From Haloarcula nitratireducens (lineage in GTDB: Archaea; Halobacteriota; Halobacteria; Halobacteriales; Haloarculaceae), in assembly GCF_019599505.1 (NCBI RefSeq), contig NZ_RKLT01000001.1:248001-312000 (forward strand): 64,000 bases of DNA, written 5' to 3'. The translations under genes were made by a program, and so were the position numbers. The notes beneath the pieces were generated by a model. The model was not told where the DNA came from, made no database searches, and saw only the letters and a program-made list of their open reading frames with translations. This document shows, one piece after another, positions 52,162 through 59,492 of the stretch (the stretch's first letter is position 1; each line of letters begins with the position of its first letter).

Positions 52162-53283
52162 ATGACTCTCCGTTCAGCCGCCGTCAGCCGACGAGCACTC
52201 GCAGCGGCGCTCGCAGCGATGCTCTTCCTGTCGGTCGGAACCGGCGTCGCCGCCGCGCAGTCCTTCGAAGGGGCCGCGGACTCGATCATCGTCGGCCCGG
52301 ACGAGTCCTACGATAGCGTTCAGGGCTTCGCCGGGACGGTCATCGTCCGGGGGACCGTGACCGGCGATGTCTCGGTCGCGTCCGGGACCGTTCACGTCAC
52401 CGAGACCGGCGAGGTCGGCGGTGACGTCTCCGCCGCCGCCGGGACCGTCCGAATCGACGGCACCGTCGGCGGCGACGTCAGCGCCGCCGCGGGCACCGTC
52501 GAGATAAGCGAGACGGCCCGCATCGGCGGGAACCTCGAATCGGGAGCCAGCTACATCTCGGTCGACGGCGCCGTCGAGGGCGACGTGGCCGCCGGGGCCG
52601 AGACCGTCGTCCTCGGGCCGAACGCCGTCGTCGGCGGCGAGTTCCGCTACGACGCCGAGACGTTCAGGCAGGACCCCGCGGCGAGCGTCGCCGGCGGCGT
52701 CGTCCGCGACGACGGCATCGGAAGCGACGCCGGACCGGACTTCGCCGAGTTCGCCGTCCCCGCGTGGCTCGGTGCTCTCTACGGCCTGTTCGTCAATCTC
52801 CTGCTCGGCGTCGTCCTGCTGGCCGTGTTCCCGGCGTTCTCGACCCGCGTCGCCGACCGCGTCGCGGGGAGTCCCGCCAAATCCGGCGGCGTCGGTCTGT
52901 TGACGCTGATAGCCGTTCCGCTGGTGCTCGCCGTCCTCGTCGTCACCATCGTCGGCATCCCGCTCTCGCTCGTGGGGGCGTTCGTCTTCGGCGTCACGGC
53001 GTGGGTCGCGCTGGTCTACGGGCAGTACGCCGTCGGCGCGTGGGCGCTCTCGCTGGCCGGCGAGGACAACCGCTGGCTCGCGCTCCTCGTCGGCCTCGTC
53101 GGGTTCGCCGTCCTCGGGGCCATCCCCATCTTCGGCGGTCTGTTCCAGCTGGTCGCGTTCCTGCTGGGCCTGGGTGCGCTCGCGCTGGCACTGCGCGAGA
53201 CCTACCGGGGCCGCGGCGAGGACACCTCCGGCGGTCGGCAGACCACGCTCGACGAATCTTCTGGCGGCGCTCGCGCGGCCTGA
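52162..53283 (+). CDS. bactofilin-like (polymer-forming) secreted/membrane protein
   Basis: This 373-residue protein starts MTLRSAAVSRRALAAALAAM with a Sec-type signal (cut near AAAQ, about 35). Residues about 36-190 form a right-handed beta-helix of short repeats: VRGTVTGDVSVASGTVHV, VGGDVSAAAGTVRI and VGGDVSAAAGTVEI. This GDV-x-AAAGTV repetition matches bactofilin/polymer-forming cytoskeletal proteins. The C-terminal half has about five membrane segments (GLFVNLLLGVVLLAVFPAF to FLLGLGALALALRE). The beta-helix should sit outside the cell. It could form a scaffold at the envelope. Confidence 0.85.
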   Translation: MTLRSAAVSRRALAAALAAMLFLSVGTGVAAAQSFEGAADSIIVGPDESYDSVQGFAGTVIVRGTVTGDVSVASGTVHVTETGEVGGDVSAAAGTVRIDGTVGGDVSAAAGTVEISETARIGGNLESGASYISVDGAVEGDVAAGAETVVLGPNAVVGGEFRYDAETFRQDPAASVAGGVVRDDGIGSDAGPDFAEFAVPAWLGALYGLFVNLLLGVVLLAVFPAFSTRVADRVAGSPAKSGGVGLLTLIAVPLVLAVLVVTIVGIPLSLVGAFVFGVTAWVALVYGQYAVGAWALSLAGEDNRWLALLVGLVGFAVLGAIPIFGGLFQLVAFLLGLGALALALRETYRGRGEDTSGGRQTTLDESSGGARAA

Positions 53284-53290
53284 CCGCTTT

Positions 53291-53821
53291 TCACGTCCCC
53301 GCTTCCGATTCGACGCTCGTCCACGGGTGCTCGTGGATAACGGCGTAGGTCGCCCCGAGCAGGACGCCGTAGACGACGTGGGCGACGCCGACCGAGAGAA
53401 TCACGAGGAAACTACCGAGGAAACCCGGGAGCGGCACCAGCGGTTCCGGGAACGACTCGACGCCGAGCGCGGTCATCGAGATAGGGAGGAGGAGACCGGT
53501 CGAGACGAGCCCGATGGCCGCCGCGTAGACGACCCCCGCCGCGACGCTCTCGGCCACCGTCGTCGCCTGCTGGCGGAAGATCGGCCGCGAGAGGATAAAC
53601 GTGAACAGTATTCCGGCGAGGACGCTGTTGAACAGGTGGACCGCCCACCCGCCGAGGACCGTCGGCCATCCGTACAGCGCCCCGACGAACGGCATGAGAT
53701 TCGCCCCGAGGTGGAAGACGACGCCCATCCCGACGCCGCCGACGAGACCGCCCGCGGCTCCCGCTCCCCACGTGTACCTGAGCGAGTCCGAGAGAGTCGG
53801 CGCGGCGAGTCGCTGGCTCAT
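53291..53821 (-). CDS. membrane protein, unknown function
   Basis: From ATG 53821 this is 176 residues (MSQRLAAPTLSDSLRYTWGA). It has four to five membrane segments (GAGAAGGLVGGVGMGVVFHLG, LFNSVLAGILFTFIL, VAAGVVYAAAIGLVSTGLLL, FLVILSVGVAHVVYGVLLGATYA). A His-containing loop (HEHPWTS) lies near the C-terminus. TATA GTATATTTG (minus, about 53856-53848) supports the 53821 start; alternatives are ATG 53839 and TTG 53848. The family is not recognised. Confidence 0.7.
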   Translation of the reverse strand: MSQRLAAPTLSDSLRYTWGAGAAGGLVGGVGMGVVFHLGANLMPFVGALYGWPTVLGGWAVHLFNSVLAGILFTFILSRPIFRQQATTVAESVAAGVVYAAAIGLVSTGLLLPISMTALGVESFPEPLVPLPGFLGSFLVILSVGVAHVVYGVLLGATYAVIHEHPWTSVESEAGT

Positions 53822-53971
53822 ACCCTCGACTATGGGCATTGGTGACAAATATACAACCGATTGTCTCGTGGCAGCGCTCGGCGTAACGCGTGCTTACGCC
53901 GAAACGAAAAGCGCGGGCGGGTTCGAGGTGCGAGTCGCGGACGGGGTAAGGTGTCGTTGTTCGCGCCCTCG

Positions 53972-54811
53972 CTAGTCTCTCAGCGCGTCCTCTCGCTCCG
54001 TCGCTTCCAGCGTCTCCTCCTCTACGTCCGTGGCGACCACCGCGGGCTTGTACGCGCCGCCGGGGATGAGGTCGTGTTCGCCGACCGACGAGTCGACGAA
54101 CCGCTGGAAGGCGCGTCGTTCGGGCGGGAGTTCGCCGTAGAGGACTTCCTCTTCGACGAGGTCGTAGACGGGGATGCGCGGCGTCAGCAGCGTGTTCTCG
54201 CCGACGACGCTCCCTTTGCCGACGATAAAGCCGCTGGTGACGCGACAGCCGGCACCGAGCGAGACGTCGTCCTCGACGATGACGGGGTTGCTCTCGACCG
54301 GTTCGAGGACGCCGCCGACGAGCGTGTTCGCGCCGAGTTTGACGTTCTCGCCGATCTGCGCGCAGGAGCCGACGGTGTCACAGGAATCGATGAGCGTCCC
54401 GTCGCCGACGTGCGCTCCGATGTTGACGAAGGAGGGCGACATCATGATGCAGTCCGAACCCAGATACGCCCCCCGGCGGATAGTCGTGCCGTCGGGCGTG
54501 TTGCGGGTGCCGCGCTCGCCGAGGTCGCCGGTGTCGCGCAGGGGCAAGACGTCGTGGTACGGGACGCTCCCGTAATCCCGACTGTGGGTCTCTCGGAACG
54601 CGAAGTTCAGGAGGATGCCGCGCTTGACCCACTCGTTGACCTGCCACTCGCCGTCGACCTTCTCGGCGGCGCGGATCTCGCCGTTCTCGAGGGCGGTGAG
54701 GAAGCTATCGAGCGTGTCCAGTTGCGGCGGTTCGATATCCTCGACAGTCGCGCCCTGTTCGTACGCCGTCCAGAGGTCCCCGACGTTCCGTTCGAGGTCT
54801 TGTCCGAGCAT
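53972..54811 (-). CDS. dapD: tetrahydrodipicolinate N-succinyltransferase
   Basis: This 279-residue enzyme succinylates tetrahydrodipicolinate. It starts MLGQDLERNVGDLWTAYEQG. A helical N-domain precedes a left-handed beta-helix of hexapeptide repeats (VNIGAHVGDGTLIDSCDTVG, VKLGANTLVGG, VSLGAGCRVTSG). Motifs RRGAYLGSDCIMMSPSFVNIG and the C-domain fit DapD. It is 2 nt after dapB on the same strand, so a dapA-dapB-dapD operon is likely. ATG 54811 matches the family length; the open frame upstream runs into dapB. Confidence 0.93.
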   Translation of the reverse strand: MLGQDLERNVGDLWTAYEQGATVEDIEPPQLDTLDSFLTALENGEIRAAEKVDGEWQVNEWVKRGILLNFAFRETHSRDYGSVPYHDVLPLRDTGDLGERGTRNTPDGTTIRRGAYLGSDCIMMSPSFVNIGAHVGDGTLIDSCDTVGSCAQIGENVKLGANTLVGGVLEPVESNPVIVEDDVSLGAGCRVTSGFIVGKGSVVGENTLLTPRIPVYDLVEEEVLYGELPPERRAFQRFVDSSVGEHDLIPGGAYKPAVVATDVEEETLEATEREDALRD

Positions 54812-54813
54812 GC

Positions 54814-55569
54814 TCAGGCGTCGATAACTTCCCCGAACGTATAGCGACCGGGGGTTCGGTCCGAGAGCCACACCGCCGCGTCGAGCGCTCCGGCGGCGAA
54901 GACCGCGCGGTCCTCCGCGCGGTGGGAGAGCGACAGCACCTCGTCGTTGCCCGCGAGGATGAGTTCGTGTTCGCCGCGGATGTCGCCCGCTCGACGCGCG
55001 AACACGCCGATTTCGTCCTCACTACGGGGCGCGTGCCCTTCGCGGCCGTAGACCGGTTCGACGTCTCGCTCTTCCCGAATCGTTTCGAGGATGCTGTTGG
55101 CGGTCCCCGACGGCGCGTCGACCTTCCCGTTGTGGTGGCTCTCCATCAGTTCGAGGTCGTACTCGTCCAGTGCGGCGACGGCCTCGCGGACCGTGCGCTG
55201 GAGAACCTGGATGCCCCGCGAGAAGTTCGTCGCCTTCAGCAGGGCCACGTCCTCGCTGACGGCGTCGAGTCGGGCCGTCCCGTCCTCGTCGAAGCCGGTG
55301 CTCCCGACGACGATGGGGACGCCCGTCTCGGCGCAGGCCTCGGCGACGACGAGCGCTCCCTCGGGGACGGCGAAGTCGACGACGACGTCGACGTCGTAGT
55401 CGGCGAGCGCCTCGGCGGCGTCCTCGGGGTGGACGACCGGGACGCCCTCGACGGATTCCACGTCGCTCGTGGCGAAGCCGACGACGATTTCGACGTCTCG
55501 GTCGGCCGCCGTCTCGACGACCGTCTCGCCCATTCGACCGGTGATTCCCAGGAGGCCGATCCGCGTCAT
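54814..55569 (-). CDS. dapB: 4-hydroxy-tetrahydrodipicolinate reductase
   Basis: This 251-residue enzyme has GITGRMG (8-14) for nucleotide binding, DFAVPEGALVVAEAC and VGSTGF, ATNFSRGIQVLQ, and the catalytic ESHHNGKVDAPSGTAN with two His and a Lys. It is a little shorter than bacterial DapB. The ATG at 55569 overlaps the dapA stop by 4 nt. A longer open frame upstream through dapA is out of frame noise. Confidence 0.93.
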   Translation of the reverse strand: MTRIGLLGITGRMGETVVETAADRDVEIVVGFATSDVESVEGVPVVHPEDAAEALADYDVDVVVDFAVPEGALVVAEACAETGVPIVVGSTGFDEDGTARLDAVSEDVALLKATNFSRGIQVLQRTVREAVAALDEYDLELMESHHNGKVDAPSGTANSILETIREERDVEPVYGREGHAPRSEDEIGVFARRAGDIRGEHELILAGNDEVLSLSHRAEDRAVFAAGALDAAVWLSDRTPGRYTFGEVIDA

Positions 55570-56492
55570 CGCTCCCGCTCCGCGTACTCGTCTTCCAGGT
55601 CCTCGCTCTCGAGCACGTCGAGGACGTTCCGGAGGTGTTCGGTGTGTTCCTCCGAGAGGCGCGTCAGCGGCGAGCGGACGTAGCCGGGGCCGTAGCCGCG
55701 GATGCGCATGGCCTCCTTGACCGGGATGGGGTTGGTCTCGACGAACAGCGCGCGGAACAGCGGCCCGAGCTCGTGGTGCAGGGCGCGAGCGCGCTCGAAG
55801 TCGTCCGCGAGAGCCGCGCCGACCATCGCGCAGGTCCGCTCGGGCTCGACGTTCGCGGCCACGGAGATACAGCCGGTCGCCCCCACCGAGAGCATCGGCA
55901 GGGTCATCCCGTCGTCGCCCGAGAGCACCGCGAACTCCTCGTCGCGCGTGCGTTCGATGATCTCGGAGATCTGTCCCATGTCGCCGCTGGCGGCCTTGTA
56001 CGCCGCGATGTTCTCGTGGCCAGCCAACTCGACGGCGGTGTCGGGTTCGACGTTCCGACCGGTCCGCGAGGGAACGTTGTAGACGATCTGCGGGAGGTCC
56101 ACCTCGTCGGCGATGGCGGTGAAGTGGTCGACGAGGCCCTGCTGTTCGGGCTTGTTGTAGTACGGCGAGATGAGTAGGAGCGCGTCGGCACCCGCGTCCG
56201 CGGCCCGCTGAGAGAGCGAGAGCGCCTCGCGGGTGTTGTTCGAGCCGGTGCCGGCGACGACCGGCACGTCGTCGACGGCGTCGATGACCGCCTCGACGAC
56301 CTCGACGTGTTCGTCGTGGGTGAGCGTCGCGGATTCGCCGGTCGACCCGACCGGAACGAGACCGTCGACGCCGGCCTCCTCCAGTCGCTGAGCGTCGCGT
56401 CGGAGCGTTTCGAAGTCGATACTGCGTTCGTCGTCGTCCTCGAACGGCGTACACATCGCGGGGTAGACGCCGTGGAAGTCGATTGCTGTCAT
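55566..56492 (-). CDS. dapA: 4-hydroxy-tetrahydrodipicolinate synthase
   Basis: This 308-residue TIM-barrel lyase condenses pyruvate with aspartate semialdehyde. Motifs are VPVGSTGESATLTHDEH (about 47-63), GTGSNNTREAL, SPYYNKPEQQGL, Tyr138 in YNVPSRTG and Schiff-base Lys166 in AAYKAASGD. Full length for the family. The ATG at 56492 (MTAIDFHGVYPAMCTPF) is chosen; longer upstream reading is Ser/Thr/Pro-rich and lacks family sequence. It starts the dapA-dapB-dapD series. Confidence 0.94.
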   Translation of the reverse strand: MTAIDFHGVYPAMCTPFEDDDERSIDFETLRRDAQRLEEAGVDGLVPVGSTGESATLTHDEHVEVVEAVIDAVDDVPVVAGTGSNNTREALSLSQRAADAGADALLLISPYYNKPEQQGLVDHFTAIADEVDLPQIVYNVPSRTGRNVEPDTAVELAGHENIAAYKAASGDMGQISEIIERTRDEEFAVLSGDDGMTLPMLSVGATGCISVAANVEPERTCAMVGAALADDFERARALHHELGPLFRALFVETNPIPVKEAMRIRGYGPGYVRSPLTRLSEEHTEHLRNVLDVLESEDLEDEYAERER

Positions 56493-56861
56493 TGCTGAGG
56501 TGTGTGGTGTCGCTGTGGGATAGGTGGTGCGGTTGGAGGCGATACGAGAGAAAGCGACCCGGGACGGGTGTGCCACGCCCGCCGCGAGCCATCGCTATCG
56601 CTTGCCTTTGCGTTTCGGGACGACGCAGACGCCGCTGACCGCCTGGCGGTCCGCCGGGTCGTGGCGTCGTCGCATATCCGTGTGAAAATCCGTGAGGGAC
56701 TTAGCTGTTGTGTTCGCGCGTCGCTTCGAGGACCGCTCCCGTTGGTCGCGCCCCTCGCTACTCCACAGCTCACTTCGTTCACCGTTCCGACGAGACCTCT
56801 CGCGTTACTCAAGCTCTCGCTAACCCCGAAAGCCTATCCCGAAGGGCATACGAATTCCGAT
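56493..56861. promoter_or_regulatory. 369-nt region upstream of dapA and the NYN gene
   Basis: The region separates divergent genes. It holds the lysine-rich micro-ORF at 56595-56675 and, between that and dapA, a short wobble-containing hairpin GGGTGT-GCC-ACGCCC (about 56566-56580). On the minus strand a pyrimidine stretch CTTTCTCTC (about 56553-56545) comes after the hairpin. The right part (56700-56860) shows no recognisable feature, only low-information GC sequence with a few short repeats of ttcg and ctcg. Confidence 0.4.
56595..56675 (-). CDS. candidate 26-residue lysine-rich leader peptide before dapA
   Basis: An ATG-TAG micro-ORF lies 103 nt before the dapA start on the same strand. 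It reads MRRRHDPADRQAVSGVCVVP and ends KRKGKR, so three Lys fall in the last six residues. Lys is scarce in the proteins of this window. A hairpin and a pyrimidine run follow it. A leader peptide or a chance ORF are both possible; the reading was done by hand and nothing is known about conservation. Confidence 0.3.
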   Translation of the reverse strand: MRRRHDPADRQAVSGVCVVPKRKGKR

Positions 56862-57359
56862 ATGACCGTATCTCATCCGGGTCAGCGCGTGGCCGTACTG
56901 GCCGACGCGCAGAACCTCTACCACACCGCCCGGAGTCTCTACTCGCGCAACATCGATTACTCCGCGCTGCTCGAAGACGCCGTCGACGGCCGTGAACTCT
57001 CCCGCGCCATCGCCTACGTCATCCGTGCGGACTCGCCCGAGGAAGAGACGTTCTTCGAGGCGCTCGTAGACATCGGTTTCGAGACGCGAATCAAGGACAT
57101 CAAGACGTTCCAGGACGGGTCGAAGAAGGCCGACTGGGACGTCGGTATGAGCTTAGACGCCGTCACGCTGGCGAAGCACAACGACGCCGTCGTCCTCTGT
57201 ACGGGCGATGGCGACTTCGCTCGACTCTGTCACTACCTCCGCCACGAGGGCTGTCGCGTCGAGGCGATGGGCTTCGAGGAGTCCTCTTCGGAAGACCTCA
57301 AGGAGGCCGTCGACGGCTTCGTCGACATGAGTGCCGACCCCGACCGATTCCTGCTGTAG
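56862..57359 (+). CDS. NYN-domain (LabA/DUF88-type) predicted RNase
   Basis: This 165-residue protein starts MTVSHPGQRVAVLADAQNLY. The PIN-like NYN fold is clear: Asp15 in ADAQNLYH, KADWDVGMSLDAVTL (about 88-102) and CTGDGDFARLCHYLR (about 109-123). These acidic residues bind metal in NYN nucleases. It probably cuts or processes RNA in the cytoplasm. The longer open frame before it includes non-coding sequence. Confidence 0.88.
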   Translation: MTVSHPGQRVAVLADAQNLYHTARSLYSRNIDYSALLEDAVDGRELSRAIAYVIRADSPEEETFFEALVDIGFETRIKDIKTFQDGSKKADWDVGMSLDAVTLAKHNDAVVLCTGDGDFARLCHYLRHEGCRVEAMGFEESSSEDLKEAVDGFVDMSADPDRFLL

Positions 57360-57400
57360 CTACCGCTGGTCGCGCGGTTATCGCGAAAACGAAGCGGCGT

Positions 57401-57583
57401 TCAGACCGGGCGACCGTCTTCGGACGTGCCGACCAGCAGCGAGCCGGCGGCCAGCCCGAGCGCCGCGAGACCGCCGACGATCGACGGGATTCCGAGACTT
57501 ATCGGTCCGGCGGTGAGGATGAGCACCGAACTGACGAACAGGAGGACGCCGCCCAGCAGCATCTTTCGCTTGTCTGTAGCCAT
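57401..57583 (-). CDS. small two-segment membrane protein
   Basis: This 60-residue protein starts MATDKRKMLLGGVLLFVSSV. It has two membrane helices (LLGGVLLFVSSVLILTA and IVGGLAALGLAAGSLLVG) and a short acidic tail. TATA-like TTTATACC (minus, about 57620-57609) lies about 30 nt before the ATG at 57583. The function is unknown. Confidence 0.65.
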   Translation of the reverse strand: MATDKRKMLLGGVLLFVSSVLILTAGPISLGIPSIVGGLAALGLAAGSLLVGTSEDGRPV

Positions 57584-57785
57584 GGTACCTGTCGTTTGTC
57601 GCTCATCCGGTATAAATTTCTCCAAAATCGCCCGACGAAAGTACGTTACGTGGTCACAAATATCACCGTACCGCCCCGGTATATAATTTATCTATCACGA
57701 CGGGCGCCGTTCGAGGGGATAACTGAACTGCAGTCGACGAGCGGCGACCGAAAGCGAGTTGCTCCCCGAGCGACCAACGCCGACA

Positions 57786-58253
57786 ATGACTGACACCGAC
57801 CTCCCAGGTCTCCGACGGGCCGCCGACTACCAGTTCGGCGGCGGCGCGGGTGCGGCGCTCTTTCCTGCCCTCGAAGGTATCGAGATAACGCACACCAGTT
57901 CCGGCCGACCTCGACAGGTCCACGCCGACGACGGTCGCCTCGTCACCTACGGTACAGACGGCCGCTACCGACTCGGCCTCGCGGGCGGCCGACGCCTGCA
58001 GGAATCCTTCGACGCGCCGCGGCACCGCGTCGTCGTCGGCGACGAGAGCGAACCGTTCGTCCGCGAGGGCCGCAACGCCTTCGCCAAGTTCGTGACGCGA
58101 GCGGACTCGGGTCTCCGCCCGGGCGACGAGGCCCTCGTCGTCCACGAGGACGGCGATCTACTCGCCGTCGGCCGCGCGGAACTCCCCGGCGAGGGGATGG
58201 CCGACTTCGAGACGGGGATGGCCGTGAAGGTCCGCGACGGAGCGGATAGCTGA
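57786..58253 (+). CDS. PUA-domain protein
   Basis: This 155-residue protein starts MTDTDLPGLRRAADYQFGGG. An N-terminal alpha-beta part holds DYQFGGGAGAALFPALEGIE. The C-terminal part fits a PUA RNA-binding domain: HRVVVGDESEPFVREGRNAFAKFV, then DEALVVHEDGDLLAVGRAEL. Such archaeal proteins pair with tRNA-modifying enzymes (transglycosylase/pseudouridine synthase types). It has no catalytic domain, so an RNA-binding role is inferred. Confidence 0.85.
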   Translation: MTDTDLPGLRRAADYQFGGGAGAALFPALEGIEITHTSSGRPRQVHADDGRLVTYGTDGRYRLGLAGGRRLQESFDAPRHRVVVGDESEPFVREGRNAFAKFVTRADSGLRPGDEALVVHEDGDLLAVGRAELPGEGMADFETGMAVKVRDGADS

Positions 58254-58289
58254 CAGAAAGCATTTACTGCGCACTTCTGAACGGTCGCT

Positions 58290-58757
58290 ATGCGCCGCCG
58301 ACAGGCCCTCTCGGCCGTCGCGCTCTCCGCCGCGTCGCTCGCCGGGTGCAACAGCCTCGGTACGCCCGAACGGACGCCGGCAGACGTGACGCCCGCGGAC
58401 GTGCCAACGGCCACGGAATCGCCCACGGAGACGGTGACGCCACCGGTGACACCCGATCCCGACGACCCGATTCTGTTCTCTATCAGCAACGAGACGGAGA
58501 CGCGACGAACGGTGTCGCTCACGCTCACGCGCGCCGACGATACGTACATCGACGAGTCGCTGACGCTCGATGCGGGCGACGGCGAAGCGTTCGATAGCGG
58601 TATTCGATCGCCGGGTGAGTACGAACTCGCCGTGACCGTCGAGGACGGACCGGAGCTATCATATACACTCTCTATCGGGTCGTTCGACGTGCGATCCGGC
58701 TCGAACCACTTCGTTACGGTCAACTCGGACGAGATCAGGGTATTCGCCGAAGAGTGA
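58290..58757 (+). CDS. small lipoprotein
   Basis: This 155-residue protein starts MRRRQALSAVALSAASLAGC. The Arg-rich N-terminus with lipobox LAGC (Cys20) suggests Tat export and lipid attachment. A Thr/Pro-rich linker (about 25-58) precedes a beta-sandwich-like domain (ILFSISNETETRRTVSLTLT, GEYELAVTVEDGPELSYTLS). It resembles small haloarchaeal surface lipoproteins of unknown role. Confidence 0.75.
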   Translation: MRRRQALSAVALSAASLAGCNSLGTPERTPADVTPADVPTATESPTETVTPPVTPDPDDPILFSISNETETRRTVSLTLTRADDTYIDESLTLDAGDGEAFDSGIRSPGEYELAVTVEDGPELSYTLSIGSFDVRSGSNHFVTVNSDEIRVFAEE

Positions 58758-58782
58758 CCTACCGATAGGCGTCCGCGAACAT

Positions 58783-58917
58783 CTACTCGCGGCGCATCAG
58801 TTCCTCGACGCCGTGGTCGAGGATGCCTTCGCCGAGTGCTGTCGCCTGCGGTGCGGTAGTTCGTACTGTACCGAACTCGCGGCGACGCCGCGAGTTCGGC
58901 CTTTTTCGCCACCGTCA
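58783..58917 (-). pseudogene. possible coding remnant, C-terminal piece
   Basis: On the minus strand this open stretch ends with ATALGEGILDHGVEELMRRE and TAG. The last 28 codons have haloarchaeal-protein composition, but there is no start or upstream domain; codons before it run through a perfect palindrome and reach a stop at 58918. I read it as a decayed gene end or chance coding. Confidence 0.25.
58871..58899 (+). terminator. perfect 14-bp palindrome followed by a T-run
   Basis: CCGAACTCGCGGCG (58871-58884), one A, and CGCCGCGAGTTCGG (58886-58899) form a very stable stem, followed by CCTTTTTC. It lies 114 nt after the lipoprotein gene stop (58757). It fits a transcription end for that gene, or the first member of the hairpin cluster. 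Confidence 0.6.
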
Positions 58918-58932
58918 GAGCAAGCTCTGACG
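58913..58932. repeat. CGTCAGAG hairpin, copy 2
   Basis: CGTCAGAG - CAAG - CTCTGACG is the same 8-bp stem as at 39332-39351, with a loop changed by one base. AGC follows in both. Confidence 0.75.
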
Positions 58933-58935
58933 AGC

Positions 58936-58958
58936 CTTGCTTCGCTCTGCTCAGCAAG
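58936..58958. repeat. short inverted repeat CTTGCT/AGCAAG
   Basis: CTTGCT at 58936-58941 and AGCAAG at 58953-58958 flank an 11-nt loop. It follows the CGTCAGAG hairpin directly, and a T-run (cgtttttg) follows within a few bases. Confidence 0.5.
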
Positions 58959-58973
58959 ACCACGTTTTTGTGC

Positions 58974-59013
58974 GGGGGTCGAGCGCTCGCCAGCGGCGAG
59001 CGCGACGCCCCCG
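58974..59013. repeat. GC-rich hairpin CGCTCGCC/GGCGAGCG
   Basis: CGCTCGCC (58984-58991), AGC, GGCGAGCG (58995-59002) form a stem. Outside it GGGGG on the left and CCCCC on the right can also pair, giving a longer stem with an internal loop. GTAGAAAAAGG follows. Confidence 0.6.
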
Positions 59014-59030
59014 TAGAAAAAGGTGGGTCG

Positions 59031-59040
59031 CTAAATATTT
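59031..59040 (+). promoter_or_regulatory. TATA box of the NAC gene
   Basis: CTAAATATTT is 31 nt before the ATG at 59066. It is the first AT-rich block after the hairpin cluster. Confidence 0.55.
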
Positions 59041-59065
59041 CCGGCCGGAACGCACACTCACGGGT

Positions 59066-59491
59066 ATGTTCGGCGGAGGCGGCGGGGGCATGAACCCTCG
59101 CAAGATGCAGCAGATGATGGAACAGATGGGCATCAGCATGGACGACATCGATGCCGAAGAGGTAATCATCCGGACGGCCGACGAGGAACTCGTCTTCAGC
59201 GACGCCGAGGTCCAACTGATGGAGGCCCAGGGCCAGAAGACCTACCAGGTCGTCGGCGACCCGGAATCGCGCGAACTCGGTTCGGGCGAGAGCGCGGAGA
59301 GTGCCGCAATCGAGAGCGGTGAGAGCGGGAGCGACGCGAGCGAGAGCGACGACGGTGACGACGGGAACGTCGTCGACGCGGACGACGTCGAACTCGTCGC
59401 GATGCGGACCGGCGTCGACGAGGAGACGGCGCGAGAGGCGCTCGAAGAGAACGACGGCGACCTCGCGGACGCCGTCGACCAGCTCGAGTAG
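59066..59491 (+). CDS. nac: nascent polypeptide-associated complex protein
   Basis: This 141-residue protein starts [20 protein letters not shown]. The archaeal NAC domain follows ([46 protein letters not shown]). A disordered Ser/Asp/Glu-rich linker leads to a UBA domain at the C-terminus ([33 protein letters not shown]). It binds emerging peptides at the ribosome. The stop is 1 nt before the GTG of the next gene, so the two are almost certainly co-transcribed. Confidence 0.93.
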   Translation: MFGGGGGGMNPRKMQQMMEQMGISMDDIDAEEVIIRTADEELVFSDAEVQLMEAQGQKTYQVVGDPESRELGSGESAESAAIESGESGSDASESDDGDDGNVVDADDVELVAMRTGVDEETAREALEENDGDLADAVDQLE

Positions 59492-59492
59492 C

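Noticed and set aside
56566..56692. Riboswitch (lysine L-box) upstream of dapA
   Set aside because: The bacterial lysine riboswitch is much longer with conserved junctions that I do not see; only a small hairpin and a micro-ORF are present.
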